A stretch of DNA of 64,000 nt from Dactylorhiza incarnata (taxonomy: Eukaryota; Streptophyta; Magnoliopsida; Asparagales; Orchidaceae): positions 13,434,001 to 13,498,000 of the forward strand of contig JAWHQI010000019.1 in assembly GCA_033032865.1 (NCBI GenBank), read 5' to 3'. This document shows, in pieces, positions 32,640 through 44,375 of this stretch. The notes below the pieces were generated by a model, which made no database searches, had not been told where the DNA came from, and saw nothing but the letters and a program-made list of their open reading frames with translations. Numbering within the stretch: the first letter of the stretch is position 1; each line of letters begins with the position of its first letter. The position numbers were made by a program, and so were the translations under genes.

Positions 32640-33299
32640 GAATAGAGTGGGATTAGTACGGGAGCAGTGACAATTTGATTTCTGAAATCAAGATATCACA
32701 ACTTTTATGAAGATTTACATCTATGCCATCTAGGTATTTCGTATTTTACTATTATTATTAATAGTAAAACATTTCTCATGCTTATTCTAGCTTAATATAA
32801 TATATTATTTTTGTTATTTAATCATATAATTTATTTGACATAATATATTTTAGTTATATTTTGTTATTTTAATTATACTTGATTGGGTTCTCCTAAAATT
32901 AGTCCAAGTTAAACTGGTTTGGTCTTAGACCGAATCACCCAAGTAGGCAGAGCCGACCAAGCGAGACGCCCACGTGGGCCACGCCCGTCCGAGACATCCG
33001 AACCACCGCTAGCCGCACACGCCTGCCCGCATCGGTGCGCGCAGCACGCGTATGTGACGATTGCGCGCGTGCTTGGTTGCCACGTGCGTGCTCGCTCCTG
33101 CACACGGCACGCCACAAATCTTTTTTTCACGCCGTCGGCTTTCCGTTCGGGAGGCCACCCGCCGCCGCCGCCTCGCCGAAAAAAACTACCCTGGCCGTTC
33201 GGACTGCCCAGACCGCCCTGGGGCACTTTCTTCTTTTTCTGGAAATTGGTGATCTAGGTGACCAAAATCGTACAACCTCATTCATTAACTCAAATTTCA
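32640..33299. other. Intergenic / upstream region, GC-rich second half
   Basis: The AT-rich part (32640-32880) is probably YUCCA promoter DNA. The GC-rich part (32940-33230) may already belong to the LTR of the Tat-like element that follows. No gene is seen. Confidence 0.45.
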
Positions 33300-34320
33300 G
33301 CCAGACGAAATTACCAGCACGTCCCTCTGAAAAGTTATAAAAAGTCTCTCAGACATTCATTTGAAGACACTCACCAATGAGAGAAGACATAGCTCTGAAG
33401 TTTTCGAATACTTAGCACCCTGCTCTCTCTTACTCAAAGTCCACTTCGTTCACTCCAGAGAACGCTCCTGCGAGCGCTATTGAAGACTTGTAATCCATTT
33501 CTTCCTAAAAATTTTGTAAATAGAGCAGTGGCCTAACACCCTTCTGGAATCTCTTACTCCTATAACCGCCTACAAAATAGTGGAATTTGGCCGGCACCGA
33601 TCCGGCCCCGTGGTTTTTTTCCCTTTCTAGGTTTTTCCACGTAAAACATCTTGTTGTCATTGTTGTTGGTTCTCCCTTGACCGTTTGTGCGCTTGGCTCA
33701 CTCTTCAGTTAAGGCGGTTCGATTCTCCAGACTGAAAGATTGCTAAGCGACCCACAACTGTTTGGCGCCGTCTGTGAGAAGGTGTTCCCAACTCTCCGAG
33801 AAATCTCTCAGAGCAGCGCTTGTTTCACGCAAGAGTCCCTGACCAATAGTAATCGCAAGACGGAGCGCTCACACTGCTAACGGGGCGGCTCCGGAGGAGC
33901 GCCCTGACTTGTCCGAAGACAACTCACCTACAAAGCAACGCTCTGCCTTTGTTGAGAGCCGCAGCCGCGCCAACAAATTTCGTAGTGGAGCGTGTGCGGC
34001 TGATGGAAGAGCTCCAGGTAGAGGTGCTCACCCTACTTCGAGATCTGGGAGCTTCTAATCCTCCCAACCCTGCCATCGTTCAAGGAGGGAAACTACCGCT
34101 CGCTCCAGAACGCGTATTGCCGGAAGACGTAGCCCACATTGACAACCCTTCACCCGATGAGCTTTCCGACGTAACAAGCTCTATGTGTGCCACGCGACTA
34201 GTAGTTCCGCCCAGGTACACGCAACTTCACCCTCGTCCGGCGGAAGTGGATGTCAGCCAGGTCGACCAGAGACTCACTCGCGAAGAAGTGGAGGTATGAT
34301 CGAGGAGGAGTACGCCAATG
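33300..34320 (+). pseudogene. Tat/Athila-like gypsy: LTR end, primer site and gag start
   Basis: TTTGGCGCCGTCTGTGAGAA at 33761-33780 is the hallmark post-LTR sequence of Tat/Athila-type gypsy elements. The DNA before it is therefore an LTR end. After it, a frame at 33949-34299 (LMEELQVEVLTLLRDLGAS.. RLTREEVEV) has the charged, helix-forming look of a gag N-terminus. The rest of the element is missing and is replaced by other debris at about 34320-34390. The 5' LTR border was not found. Confidence 0.6.
33763..33779 (+). other. Primer binding site, Tat-like gypsy
   Basis: TGGCGCCGTCTGTGAGA follows the presumptive LTR end. The consensus I know is TGGCGCCGTCTGTGGGAA. Confidence 0.65.
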
Positions 34321-34389
34321 GCAAGAGCCACCCTGCGAACGCGCACCACCCCTTTCAGCACGGTTCTCCTTTTATAAGTTAGGGTTACT

Positions 34390-34930
34390 TTCGTAGCTGC
34401 TTCTTTGATATACACTGCTTTACTTATTTATACTGCTACGAATGCTATTGTTTACTCGTTGTTCTCTGTTACTATTATTAGAGCTTTTTCTTGTCTATTG
34501 TACTATTATATATAGACTGTATAGTAGAACTGCTAGAATAGACTCTTTTTCTGTCTATACTTGTGCTAGATAGGGTCACTGCCACCTGCTTGCTTTATTT
34601 ACCTATTGTTACCTTTCTCTTCATCCTCCCCGCCTGGTGCCTAGGAGACACGGGTGGAGGGGACAAGGAAACCACTTAGTCATATATACTAACGGCCGGA
34701 TGTGGCATAACAAACACGAGCACCGGGAGGAGCAGACCCACAATCGGAGGGAGGAACTTAATATAGTGGCCAGGCCCAGAGTTGGACTCTCAACAGCTGC
34801 AGGGAGAGATTTTGTGAGATACCATCTTCCGAATGCAGTCTTCCATGCTTTCCCTAATCGGTGTATATGTTGTTTAAGTATGAGGGATTGTAGTGAGGAA
34901 TAGATGTACTGAGGCTTAAGTCCCTTTTTC
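34390..34930 (+). repeat. Del/Tekay-like gypsy LTR fragment
   Basis: Blocks TACACTGCTTTACTTA, CTTCATCCTCCCCGC, GGTGCCTAG and a GAATAGATGTACTGAGG-type end occur in the same order as at 56360-56770 (TATACTGCTTTACTTA, CTTCATCCTTCCCGC, CGGTGCCTAG, GATATGATGTACAGGG). The inverted copy at 63060-63330 also shares them. It lies just upstream of a matching gag start, as a 5' LTR would. Confidence 0.6.
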
Positions 34931-34934
34931 TTTT

Positions 34935-35151
34935 TAACACTCTTTTTAACACTAAAGAATGGCTAAACACCATCCAGGAGATGCTAGCTGGGATACATTG
35001 CCCGGTCAATATGACAGTATCACTGGCTGTCTCAGCTTTGGAGTCACATGCCAAGGGTGGCGGAAGTAAGCCTTGGACACTAACTTTGCCGGCCTCGAGT
35101 ACGCCAACATCACCTAGGAGGAATTCAAGGAGGTGTTACTGGAACACTTTG
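34935..35151 (+). pseudogene. Gypsy (Del/Tekay-like) gag, first part
   Basis: The translation gives EWLNTIQEMLAGIHCPVN then TVSLAVSALESHA, the start of the retrotransposon gag domain (W...M..I.....C....KV.LA...L...A). After a frame change comes TNFAGLEYAN, then EEFKEVLLEHF. The frame is cut at the TSD CTTTG and resumes at 51357. Confidence 0.7.
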
Positions 35152-36014
35152 TGTTGACCCTATAAAATGAGTATGCTTTGATGATAACAAACTAGAGATT
35201 ATTTGTTCTACTGCTTTGTTTGAGAGTTTTTGATATGCAGGCAAACTTTTGTGAAGACCTTTCGTCGCAAGATTTGGATTGGGTTATCTTAGTTGTGTGA
35301 CCCATAGATTTGAATTGTAAAATCTTTCAAATTCATTTTTTAATTAAAATCATTTGCCATATGCTCTTAGGATCATGCATTGCATTCTTTTTAAAATAAA
35401 TTCTTTCAATTATAAATATATATATATATATATATATGAATATATATTTATTTATCCTTTGGATTTTGTCGAAAATTTTATTGAATTTTCTTCTTATTAT
35501 TTTTGAATTTCTAGTGTTTACGGATCTAAAATCGGAGTTGATTTGACCTTCATCAAGCTAAAATCAATTTTCTTCTTTATATTAAGTTATTTCTTTTTGT
35601 CTAAATGCAAGTTTATTAGACTAAATTTTGGTTCTTATCTAAATCCTATTAATCCCACATCATAAGATTCGTTTTAATAGATCTCTTAGTTGGTTTATTA
35701 CATTAGTTTGTTCTGTTGGAGCTTGCTTTCCGCATCTCTTGGTTTGAGAATAACAAATACCATGATGTATTTGATTTAGTCTTTTGTGTGTTTATAGTGG
35801 CCAGGTTGTACAGGTTCAATGAGGAGACAAGTCCTCGTTCATGGGCATGATCCGAGAACGACAAGTCTCAGGTTGGATGAGTTTTGTGTGCTGATCTTAA
35901 AATGACCATAACTTTCAATCCAGGAAGAGTTACAGAATGTGCCACCCCATTTCGGAGATGAGAACGACTCAATCTACAGTCTGGAGTAGTTTCGGACGAC
36001 AAAAATGAAGAGGA

Positions 36015-36263
36015 GCTGTCGCCCAGGCGACAGTAGATGTCGCCCATGCGACAGTGGATGTCGCCCAGGCGACAGTAGAGAAGTTACAACTACTTCCCTC
36101 CACGGGAGCACGACGAAAGGCAGTTTTGAGCTGTCGGAATTCCGACAGCGATGTCGCCCAGGCGACAGCTCGACGGTTACATCAACTGCCCGCACGACGC
36201 CACTCCAGCGGCAGTTTAACGCTGTCGGAAATTTCCGACAGTCACTGTCGGAATTTCCGACAG
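36015..36263 (+). repeat. Palindrome array upstream of the LTR TATA box
   Basis: Three 21-bp units of TGTCGCCCAGGCGACA lie at 36015-36074, one with a base change. A fourth copy is at 36152-36167. CTGTCGGAATTCCGACAG is at 36131-36148, CTGTCGGAAATTTCCGACAG at 36222-36241, and a shorter variant at 36245-36263. All are perfect or near-perfect palindromes with a GTCG..CGAC core and CpG sites. TATAAAT starts nine bases after the last one. The likely role is an enhancer or a silencing target. Palindromic LTR motifs are known in Sireviruses. Confidence 0.93.
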
Positions 36264-36271
36264 CGATTTTC

Positions 36272-36278
36272 TATAAAT
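36272..36278 (+). promoter_or_regulatory. LTR TATA box
   Basis: CTATAAATTG follows the palindrome array and is repeated in the 3' LTR at about 43080. Confidence 0.65.
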
Positions 36279-37037
36279 TGACACCTTGTGTTCGTGCATT
36301 ACAACCAATTAAGAATTTCAAGTCCCTTCCTGAGTGCATTCCATCTAGAGAGCTCCAGAACCTCATGAACTCTCATTTATGCTGAGAAGGTTTGAATTTG
36401 AAGACGAGATCGGACGCGCTTCTACATCAAGGATCATCTCGAGGCTTCAACCTTCCTTTCAGAGATCTGAATTTCTAGGGAGTTCTTATTTTATCTTGTA
36501 TTTTCATTTATATACATTTAACTTTGTATTGGTAGGGAAAATCGCTTCCTTGTGCGGAGCGTCTAAGTCCTTGCGTGGCTTAGGGGAAAATCGCTTCCTT
36601 GTGCGGAGCGTCCAAGTCCTTGCGTGGCTTGGTGGGAAATCGTGGCCTTGTGTGCTGCGTCTAGATCTTGGGAAGATCTAGAGGATAGGCTTGGGCTTGG
36701 TCTAGGGAGAGACAAGTAATAGCCTTCCGATCCTTGGGAGAAGGATTGGTAAACAAAAAGAAATTTACATTTGTACGCCTCCGATTTCTAGTGATATAGA
36801 AATCAAATTTATGTAAACACTTTTTCATATAATATAATCATGTCTCTTTTGTGTTTACTTGATTTCTATCATTTAGCGTAATCTCTATTATATTGTGTTC
36901 TAAGTTTTCAATTCTAAATCTAAATTGTTTATTTCAATCTCCTTCATTATAAAACAATTTAGTAATTATCTTGAAAATTATAGAAAGAATTTTATTCCCT
37001 TATTCACCCCCCTCTAAGGGCGCCGTAAGATCCAACA

Positions 37038-37051
37038 ATTGGTATCAAAGC
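37038..37051 (+). other. Primer binding site
   Basis: ATTGGTATCAAAGC lies at the LTR end. It is the Sirevirus-style initiator-Met site. Confidence 0.75.
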
Positions 37052-37086
37052 GAGGTTATTCCAAATCGGCTTAACAACCGGGAATA

Positions 37087-38476
37087 ATGGCGTCTCTTGA
37101 TCATGATCTCGCTTCTACTAGTGGGGAAAATTTTAATATAAATGAAAAAATATTATCACCACCTTTATTTATGGGCAAAAATTTTAAAGGGTGGAAAATA
37201 TTAATGAAAAATTTTCTTAAGCCCTTAGATGAAAAAGTTTGGAATATTACTATTAAAAAGCCATCTAGCGTACTAACTAGAAACGGAATTATTTTAAATG
37301 CAAAATCTATGAATAGTATATTTTGTGCGTTAGACCAAAATATTTTCAAACTTATTTATACTTTACCTACCGCATATGAAATTTGGAGTTTTCTTGAAAG
37401 AACTTATGATTCTCCTTCTACAGGTATGGAACATTCACAAGAACCGGAGAATATGAAAGCCTATGCAAATATTCAAGAAAGCTACACAAAGGATGGATCC
37501 ATAGAATGCTCATCAAGCGGAAAGGATGATGGACACTCTTGTTTGGAAGAGGAAGATGAAGAAGACAACGTCACAAAATTGGACTCAGTTGATGGCAAAA
37601 CATCAAGCAAAAGAGAAGACGGAAACTATAGCAAGGTAAGAAAATCTAAATCTTCTCTTTTAGTAACTAATTTTATTTCTACATTTCGTGTGCTTAAATT
37701 TGCTAAACGTAAAATTTCAAAGTTGAAACATGCTAATTCCAAATTACGTTTAGAAAATAAAACTTTAAAAGCAAACACTAAAGTAGAATCTTATATTGAT
37801 GTTTCAAATTCTTGTTCATGCTCTTTAATTGAAAATGCCAAACCTTGTTTTTATTATAATTCTTTTAAAGAAGAACTCAAGGTTTTAGAAAAAAGGACTT
37901 TTAATTTCAAAAGAACATAATGAAAAATTGATAAAAGAAAATGATAATATAAAGGATAAACTAGAATCATTAAAAATGTTTATTCAAAAATTTTCATATA
38001 ATGAAAAATCTCTTTTTTCTAGTTTATCAAATTTTCAAAAGTCTAAAAGCTTAACTTCATATTATAAGAGTAGGTCTATAAGAAAGAGTGGAAATGAAAA
38101 TCATCTAAATAAGGACCAATCATTTAAAACATTTTGTAACTCACTCTTTCAACATTCAAATCTAAAGAAAGACAATCACTCTTATAAATTTTCAAAGAAT
38201 CCATATAATAAAATTCATTATGATGATCAACATCAATCTATTTTGAAAAATAATTTGAATAAACATAAATCTCAAATGAATTATTTTTCAAACAAATACA
38301 ATCATATAAAGATGTCACATAATCATAATATGAATTTTAAAGATAAACAACCAAGGTATGAATGGAGACCCTTAAAGAAAAATGACACATCAACTTTAAT
38401 AGAAAGGGCTCATTTATCCTTGTCTCCTAAAAAATCATCATGTCGTATTTGGGTACCTAAATATCTTATTCATTAG
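37087..38476 (+). pseudogene. Sirevirus-like gag, single frameshift
   Basis: The start ATG at 37087 lies 36 bases after the primer site. The N-terminus (PPLFMGKNFKGWKILMKNFL, then KVWNITIKK) fits the copia gag pattern 'PP.F.G.NY..W...M..FL....W'. It is followed by an acidic stretch (EEEDEEDN), a basic coiled-coil part (KRKISKLKHANSKLRLENKT) and a K/N/S-rich region. The C-terminus ends CRIWVPKYLIH. The frame breaks at an A6 run (37889-37894). Reading on in another frame restores a continuous protein of about 460 residues. No zinc knuckle is seen, and no protease follows. Confidence 0.75.
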
Positions 38477-41400
38477 TATCCTATCATTTGCATGAAGTAG
38501 AAACAATTAAAAATGAAATATCAATTCTCTACTTCATGATATGCTTAATTGTTTTTTCTTTTGTTTGTTTTCTTATTTTTGAGCCAACACGCTAAGGTCA
38601 CTTAGATATATTATGAAATATGACTTTTACATTTTAAGCCTAATGTTTATCAAATCAAAATTGAATTAAATTAAACATAAAGTCATAATTTTTAAGTGAT
38701 ATATCTTTTCTTTTTGTTTTATCCTTTTTAAATCCTTTGCCTATAAATGTCTTATATTATCATTATAAATTGAATGCTAAATTTTCTAAATGATATTATC
38801 AAGACTAATGAAATTACTTTCAAAATTGGATTTAAATGGATTTTTAGGGGTCTTAGGCTAAAATATTAAATGCGCAACTAATTGCATATTTGTCTATTTT
38901 TCGTTGCTGCATATAATAGCCCCTATATTGAAAATCATAATCGAGAAAAATCAGAATCAAATAATATCAAAAACAATGTGTTTTAAATCAAATATAGTAA
39001 CTTTGTTGCTAACGCCAGGCGTTATCACTAACGCTGACGGTAACATATTTTCCTAAAAAAAAATTCTGATTTCTCTGAAAAATTATTTTTACTATCATTA
39101 TTGTCAAATACCTTGTATTTGTTTAGTCTAATTTCTAAAAATTAAAATCGAAAGAAAATTTTCAAAATGATAAATATGATTTCACAATCACCACCATGAT
39201 CTATTAATATCCTATGCTAAAATTCACTATAATCATATATCATAATTCATGATCCATCAAGACCTATCTTAAATCAACTAATTCTATCAACCTTAGGAAT
39301 TATGAAATATATGATTGCAATTGGTATTATAGTTTAATATCTTGTTTTGTGTGTGTGATGTGCATCTTTATTGTTTGCATGTATATCATTATCTTTAGAC
39401 ATATGAATTAACTTGGTATCAACAAGATGAAATCAAATAGAATTGTCACTTCATTCTATATAGGTCTATAAATTTTCAAAACTCTAAAATTGATTACATG
39501 CAAACCAATTATATAAATTTAGCATATTTTGCATAACATCGAAATTCATTATCCTAGCCGCACCTCTTTATATATGCTCAATTTAGTGTTTATGTTAGGA
39601 TTATCAATATAGTGACATGCTAAAGGTAGAGATATTTGAACTTTAAAATTCATGAGTACATTGTGATTTCAAAATCTACTATATGTTCTAAAACTAAAAC
39701 AAACTCATGTTTTATGAATCAATCCTTAGACTAAAATGCTTAGTATATCCATAATCATTAACCTATGACATGTGTCTCACAATAACGAGGGCGTAGGATT
39801 ATGTGCATTAGAGACCTAACCTCTAAGTCATGTCTTGTCCTTAACCGGGGAGGGTTCCAGTGGGGCCTTGAGAGGCACTGGGGGGAAAGAGTGCTAGGTT
39901 GAGCGTCGTCTTTTATATGCATATGGGATTAACACCCCAACCTACGGCATGTGTGCAGCTCCTCATGCCCATCCGTCACTTAGTACGGGGCTAGAGTGTA
40001 GTCATGTAGTTAAGGTATCTTGATCTTAGATATACTTATATTATATTCATTGCATGAACATTATCTCACTCTTTATACATAAATCATGCATATTTTTTTA
40101 TTCTAACATTGCATCATGTGTTTGCATATTTTAATATTTCGAGCTCTAATGAGTTTACCAAACACAAGTATTTGAAAAATCACCAAATACATGCTAAAAG
40201 AGCCTTCAAATCTAATCAATATACTCTGAAATTTCAACTGAAGGAAGGTCTCTTTATAATACAAATGAATTGAGAAAAATATTTTTCAAAACATCAAGAA
40301 ATGCAGTTCTGTTTTGGCTTTAAGAAGTTAATGCCTGGCGTTAGCTCCTTTGCTCCAAAATATTTTTTTTTTCAATTATTTCTGGTATTATTTTAATATT
40401 CTGTGTGTTTGTAAAAAGTTTTCTATCTTTGTATTCCTTTTAAAACAAAAATTTATTTCTTTTAAAAAATATATATGTATTTTCTCATACATTATTTTTA
40501 TTTATTTCTCTGGCATAGAATATCATTTACTGAAAGGGCTATTAAAGACTTCTATGATTTCCAGAGAATATATATATAAAAAACCAAATACAAAATTACA
40601 AAACAATTTCAAAGAACAAAAATATGTTTTTCTTTATGCGTGTTTATTGTTTTGTGCATATATACAAAAAAAATTCAAAAATTTATATATATAAAAAAAA
40701 CTTATTGTTATTCATTGCCATTGTCAAGGATGGATGATTAATTATATCAATTAAAGATTAAATACAATGTTTAATTTAACTTTCAAGATTCTTAAAAACA
40801 TTGTTTTGTATTTGTCATGCCTTGAAAATTATCGTGTTATGTGCAATGAAATTGATTGTAGATAAACATGTGTAGAAATGTTTAGCATGCCTCTAAGTAT
40901 GAGTAATGTATTATGTTTGATAATGATTCATTCACTCACTTATTTTTGATAACCTACATGTGTTTACAATCTTATTCTTACATGACTGTGTAGTGTAATA
41001 ACATAAATAATTAAAATGCCTAAATAGATTACCTACACAACATTGAATTGGTTATTACAATTCTTTGTCTTTCATGCACTTATTCTTTAGAGAAATGTGA
41101 TTTAAAATGCTATGTTTGCAAAACAAGTGAATTCGGAGTCCTTAGTCACTAAACTAAAAAGCAAATAATAAATGACAAGGAAAACTCCACCAAGCACTAC
41201 TCACTCTTCTGATAAGTCTTAATGAGCATTGTGAGGTTGAGCACCTTGGCTAAGAATTATAAAGTGTCTTGTAGCAAACAATTTATACACCACTTCTCTT
41301 TTGTACACCGGATCACAAAAAAAATTGAAAATAAAGCTAATAAGTATAAAAGTGATCTCCCAAGCACTACTTTGCACCCTGATAAGTCTTAATAAGCATT

Positions 41401-42488
41401 GTGTGTGCAGAGCACCTTGGTAGTTGTACTATTTATTCATGTGCATTGAAATAGTGTGGAAGTAATATTATTTGTGTATTTTAATGTTGTGTTATTTCAT
41501 TATATTTGTCATGTGTTTTTGATTGATTCACTTGTATACTTTATCAAAACACTACTTTGTACACATCATTATCTTTCATAAAACTTCTACTCATGAGAAT
41601 TGGATCCTAATACTCATCTACTCAAATCTCTACAAACTTAAGTAAATGCACTAGATAACAAAGCATGACCGCTACAATGTTTATGTTTACTTGAAATGAA
41701 AATTTTATTACATTGTAGTTTGTGTATCTTTTCTTGATATTATGAAATCATGCTTGCAATTTTTTTTATCTTAATGGAATAGCATCTCCTCAATATTTAA
41801 CTCAAATATCAACTTTTCAAATTTAAAACTCATTATCCTTTATATGGTTTTATCTTCTAAAATGATGTTTATGTTTAAGAGTGCTTATTATTTTTAACAC
41901 TGTGTTTTCCTTTAAGCAAGTGGTATCTTAAAATAGAATGCTTACTTTATCATGTTAGCTATGTTGCTTACTACTTTATGTTACATCATGCCTATATTTT
42001 TCTCAACAAGTAGTATTTAACAAGCTTTTGATTGCATCCTATTTTTCTTCTCGACATAAAATCTATTACTCTTATATACTCCCATATTTATTATTTCTTC
42101 ATAATTATTCATTTTTTAATTCAAAATAACTTTTGATAATATCAAAAAAAAAAGGAGAGAAATATAAATTCAAGAAATCTCTTACTAATCTCAATTTTTC
42201 AGAATGCACCATTGCAATTAATTATAAAATTTAGGGGGAGCATACATATAGGGGGAGTATATTAAAAAGTTTTCATGGAAAGCGTCTATGTAGAGGGAGT
42301 GATATTGCTCGATCATGACAACCCACTTTTGGTAATAACAAAAGGGGGAGAATAAAATGAGAAATCTAGTGACAAAGATATTTAGGGGGAGTAAAATCTA
42401 TCATGCAGTAAACCTTTTATTCATGCATATCTTTTATCGCACTTATCTATAAACTCACTAATTTCTCATATGGGTATTTGTTATTATC
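38477..42488 (+). other. Non-coding interior of the Sirevirus-like element
   Basis: This is about 4 kb of AT-rich DNA in place of pol. It contains a TAACGCCAGGCGTTA palindrome (about 39008-39022) with a related TGCCTGGCGTTA at 40331. A GC-richer island lies at 39780-40010. A direct repeat of about 55 bases, built around CTGATAAGTCTTAATRAGCATTGTG and AGCACCTTGG, is at 41210-41260 and 41375-41425. No pol motifs occur in any frame that I inspected. Confidence 0.7.
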
Positions 42489-42499
42489 AAAAGGGGGAG
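42233..42499 (+). repeat. Array of six polypurine-tract-like motifs
   Basis: AGGGGGAG or AGAGGGAG occurs at 42233, 42250, 42292, 42343, 42384 and 42492. The last lies 2 bases before the 3' LTR and is the functional tract. Multiple tracts upstream of the LTR are a recognised Sirevirus feature. Confidence 0.9.
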
Positions 42500-42501
42500 A
42501 T

Positions 42502-43847
42502 TGTTGGAGCTTGCTTTCCGCATCTCTTGGTTTGAGAATAACAAATACCATGATGTATTTGATTTAGTCTTTTGTGTGTTTATAGTGGCCAGGTTGTACA
42601 GGTTCAATGAGGAGACAAGTCCTCGTTCATGGGCATGATCCGAGAACGACAAGTCTCACGTTGGATGAGTTTTGTGTGCTGATCTTAAAATGACCATAAC
42701 TTTCAATCCAGGAAGAGTTACAGAACGTGCCACCCCATTTCGGAGATGAGAACGACTCAATCTACAGTCTGGAGTAGTTTCGGACGACAAAAATGACGAG
42801 GAGCTGTCGCCCAGGCGACAGTAGATGTTGCCCAGGCGATAGCTGATGTCGCCCAGGCGACAGTGGATGTCGCCCAGGCGACAGCAGAGAAGTTACAACT
42901 ACTTCCCTCCACGGCAGCACAACGAAAGGCAGTTTTGAGCTGTCGGAATTCCGACAGCGATGTCGCCCAGGCGACAGCTCGACGATTACATCAACTGCCC
43001 GCACGACGCCACTCCAGCGGCAGTTTAACGCTGTCGGAAATTTCCGACAGTCACTGTTGGAATTTCCGACAGCGATTTTCTATAAATTGACACCTTGTGT
43101 TCGTGCATTACAACCAATTAAGAATTTCAAGTCCCTTCCTGAGTGCATTCCATCCAGAGAGCTCCAGAACCTCATGAACTCTCATTTATGCTGAGAAGGT
43201 TTGAAATTGAAGACGAGATCGGACGCGCTTCTACATCAAGGATCATCTCGAGGCTTCAACCTTCCTTTCAGAGGTCTGAATTTCTAGGGAGTTCTTATTT
43301 TATCTTGTATTTTCATTTATATACATTTAACTTTGTATTGGTAGGGAAAATCGCTTCCTTGTGCGGAGCGTCTAAGTCCTTGCGTGGCTTAGGGGAAAAT
43401 CGCTTCCTTGTGCGGAGCGTCCAAGTCCTTGCGTGGCTTGGTGGGAAATCGTAGCCTTGTGTGCTACGTCTAGATCTTGGGAAGATCTAGAGGATAGGCT
43501 TGGGCTTGGTCTAGGGAGAGACAAGTAATAGCCTTCCGATCCTTGGGAGAAGGATTGGTAAACAAAAAGAAATTTACATTTGTACGCCTCCGATTTCTAG
43601 CGATATAGAAATCAAATTTATGTAAACACTTTTTCATATAATATAATCATGTCTCTTTTGTGTTTACTTGATTTCTATCATTTGGCGTAATCTCTATTAT
43701 ATTGTGTTCTAAGTTTTCAATTCTAAATCTAAATTGTTTATTTCAATCTCCTTCATTATAAAACAATTTAGTAATTATCTTGAAAATTATAGAAAGAATT
43801 TTATTCCCTTATTCACCCCCCCTCTAAGGGCGCCGTAAGATCCAACA
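42502..43847 (+). repeat. 3' LTR of the Sirevirus-like element (1,346 bp)
   Basis: It is 22 bp longer than the 5' copy. Of this, 21 bp are one extra TGTCGCCC palindrome unit (array at about 42803-42895, four units, one mutated), and one base is in the C run near the end. Confidence 0.92.
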
Positions 43848-44375
43848 TGTTCCACATCTCTTAATTAATTTTTCTAATACCTTTCGTCTCTCTGTAAATA
43901 TAGTTATTATACTCTTAAGGAGATAATTGATTTTTCACGTAACACTATTTAGCCAAATTATTAAGTTCTCGGTTCAGAGCATCCTTTTGCAGAATTCATT
44001 CACGAATTTCATTTTCACCGCACAGTTCTTCATCACTCCAAGATCATGTCAGAATCACTTCATCCTGCCAGCATCGGGATCGGATCCGTGTTACCTTGAC
44101 GGATCGTCATCATCTTGCCGGCGTCTTGCAGAATTAAATGCCGCAGATTTGTACATCATCATCTGATGGTTCTCTTCCCTCTCGTTCTCGATTACTCACT
44201 GTTCTTGATCATTTTTTTCTCGATTATCTTTCAAAACACAGAAATCCATCACCCTCACATGATCTTCTTTACCCTTACTGGACGTCGCAAATTATCATTC
44301 ACCATCTTCACCTTATTTCAAGAAACACCATTACCTCACGGATCATCATCGTCATTTACTGCACATCATCATTAT

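Larger units (their letters stand above)
35714..37037 (+). repeat. 5' LTR of the Sirevirus-like element (1,324 bp)
   Basis: It begins TGTTGGAGCTTGC and ends GCCGTAAGATCCAACA. It contains the palindrome array, then TATAAAT at 36272, then duplicated CGCTTCCTTGTGCGGAGCGTC blocks at 36541-36660. Confidence 0.92.
35714..43847 (+). mobile_element. Non-autonomous Sirevirus-like copia element
   Basis: This is an 8,134-bp element with LTRs 35714-37037 and 42502-43847 and a perfect duplication TGTTC (35709-35713, 43848-43852). Primer site TTGGTATCAAAGC follows the 5' LTR. Six polypurine-like motifs crowd the 3' end, a known Sirevirus trait. The interior encodes only a gag-like protein (37087-38476, one frameshift) followed by about 4 kb of AT-rich non-coding DNA. 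Protease, integrase, RT and RNase H are all absent. Mobilisation would need a helper. The LTRs are nearly identical apart from one 21-bp repeat unit, a C-run change and scattered substitutions, so it is young. Confidence 0.92.

Noticed and set aside
36015..36263. CRISPR-like array (short repeats with spacers)
   Set aside because: The units are contiguous palindromes with almost no spacers, in an LTR of a plant retrotransposon. No cas genes are present.
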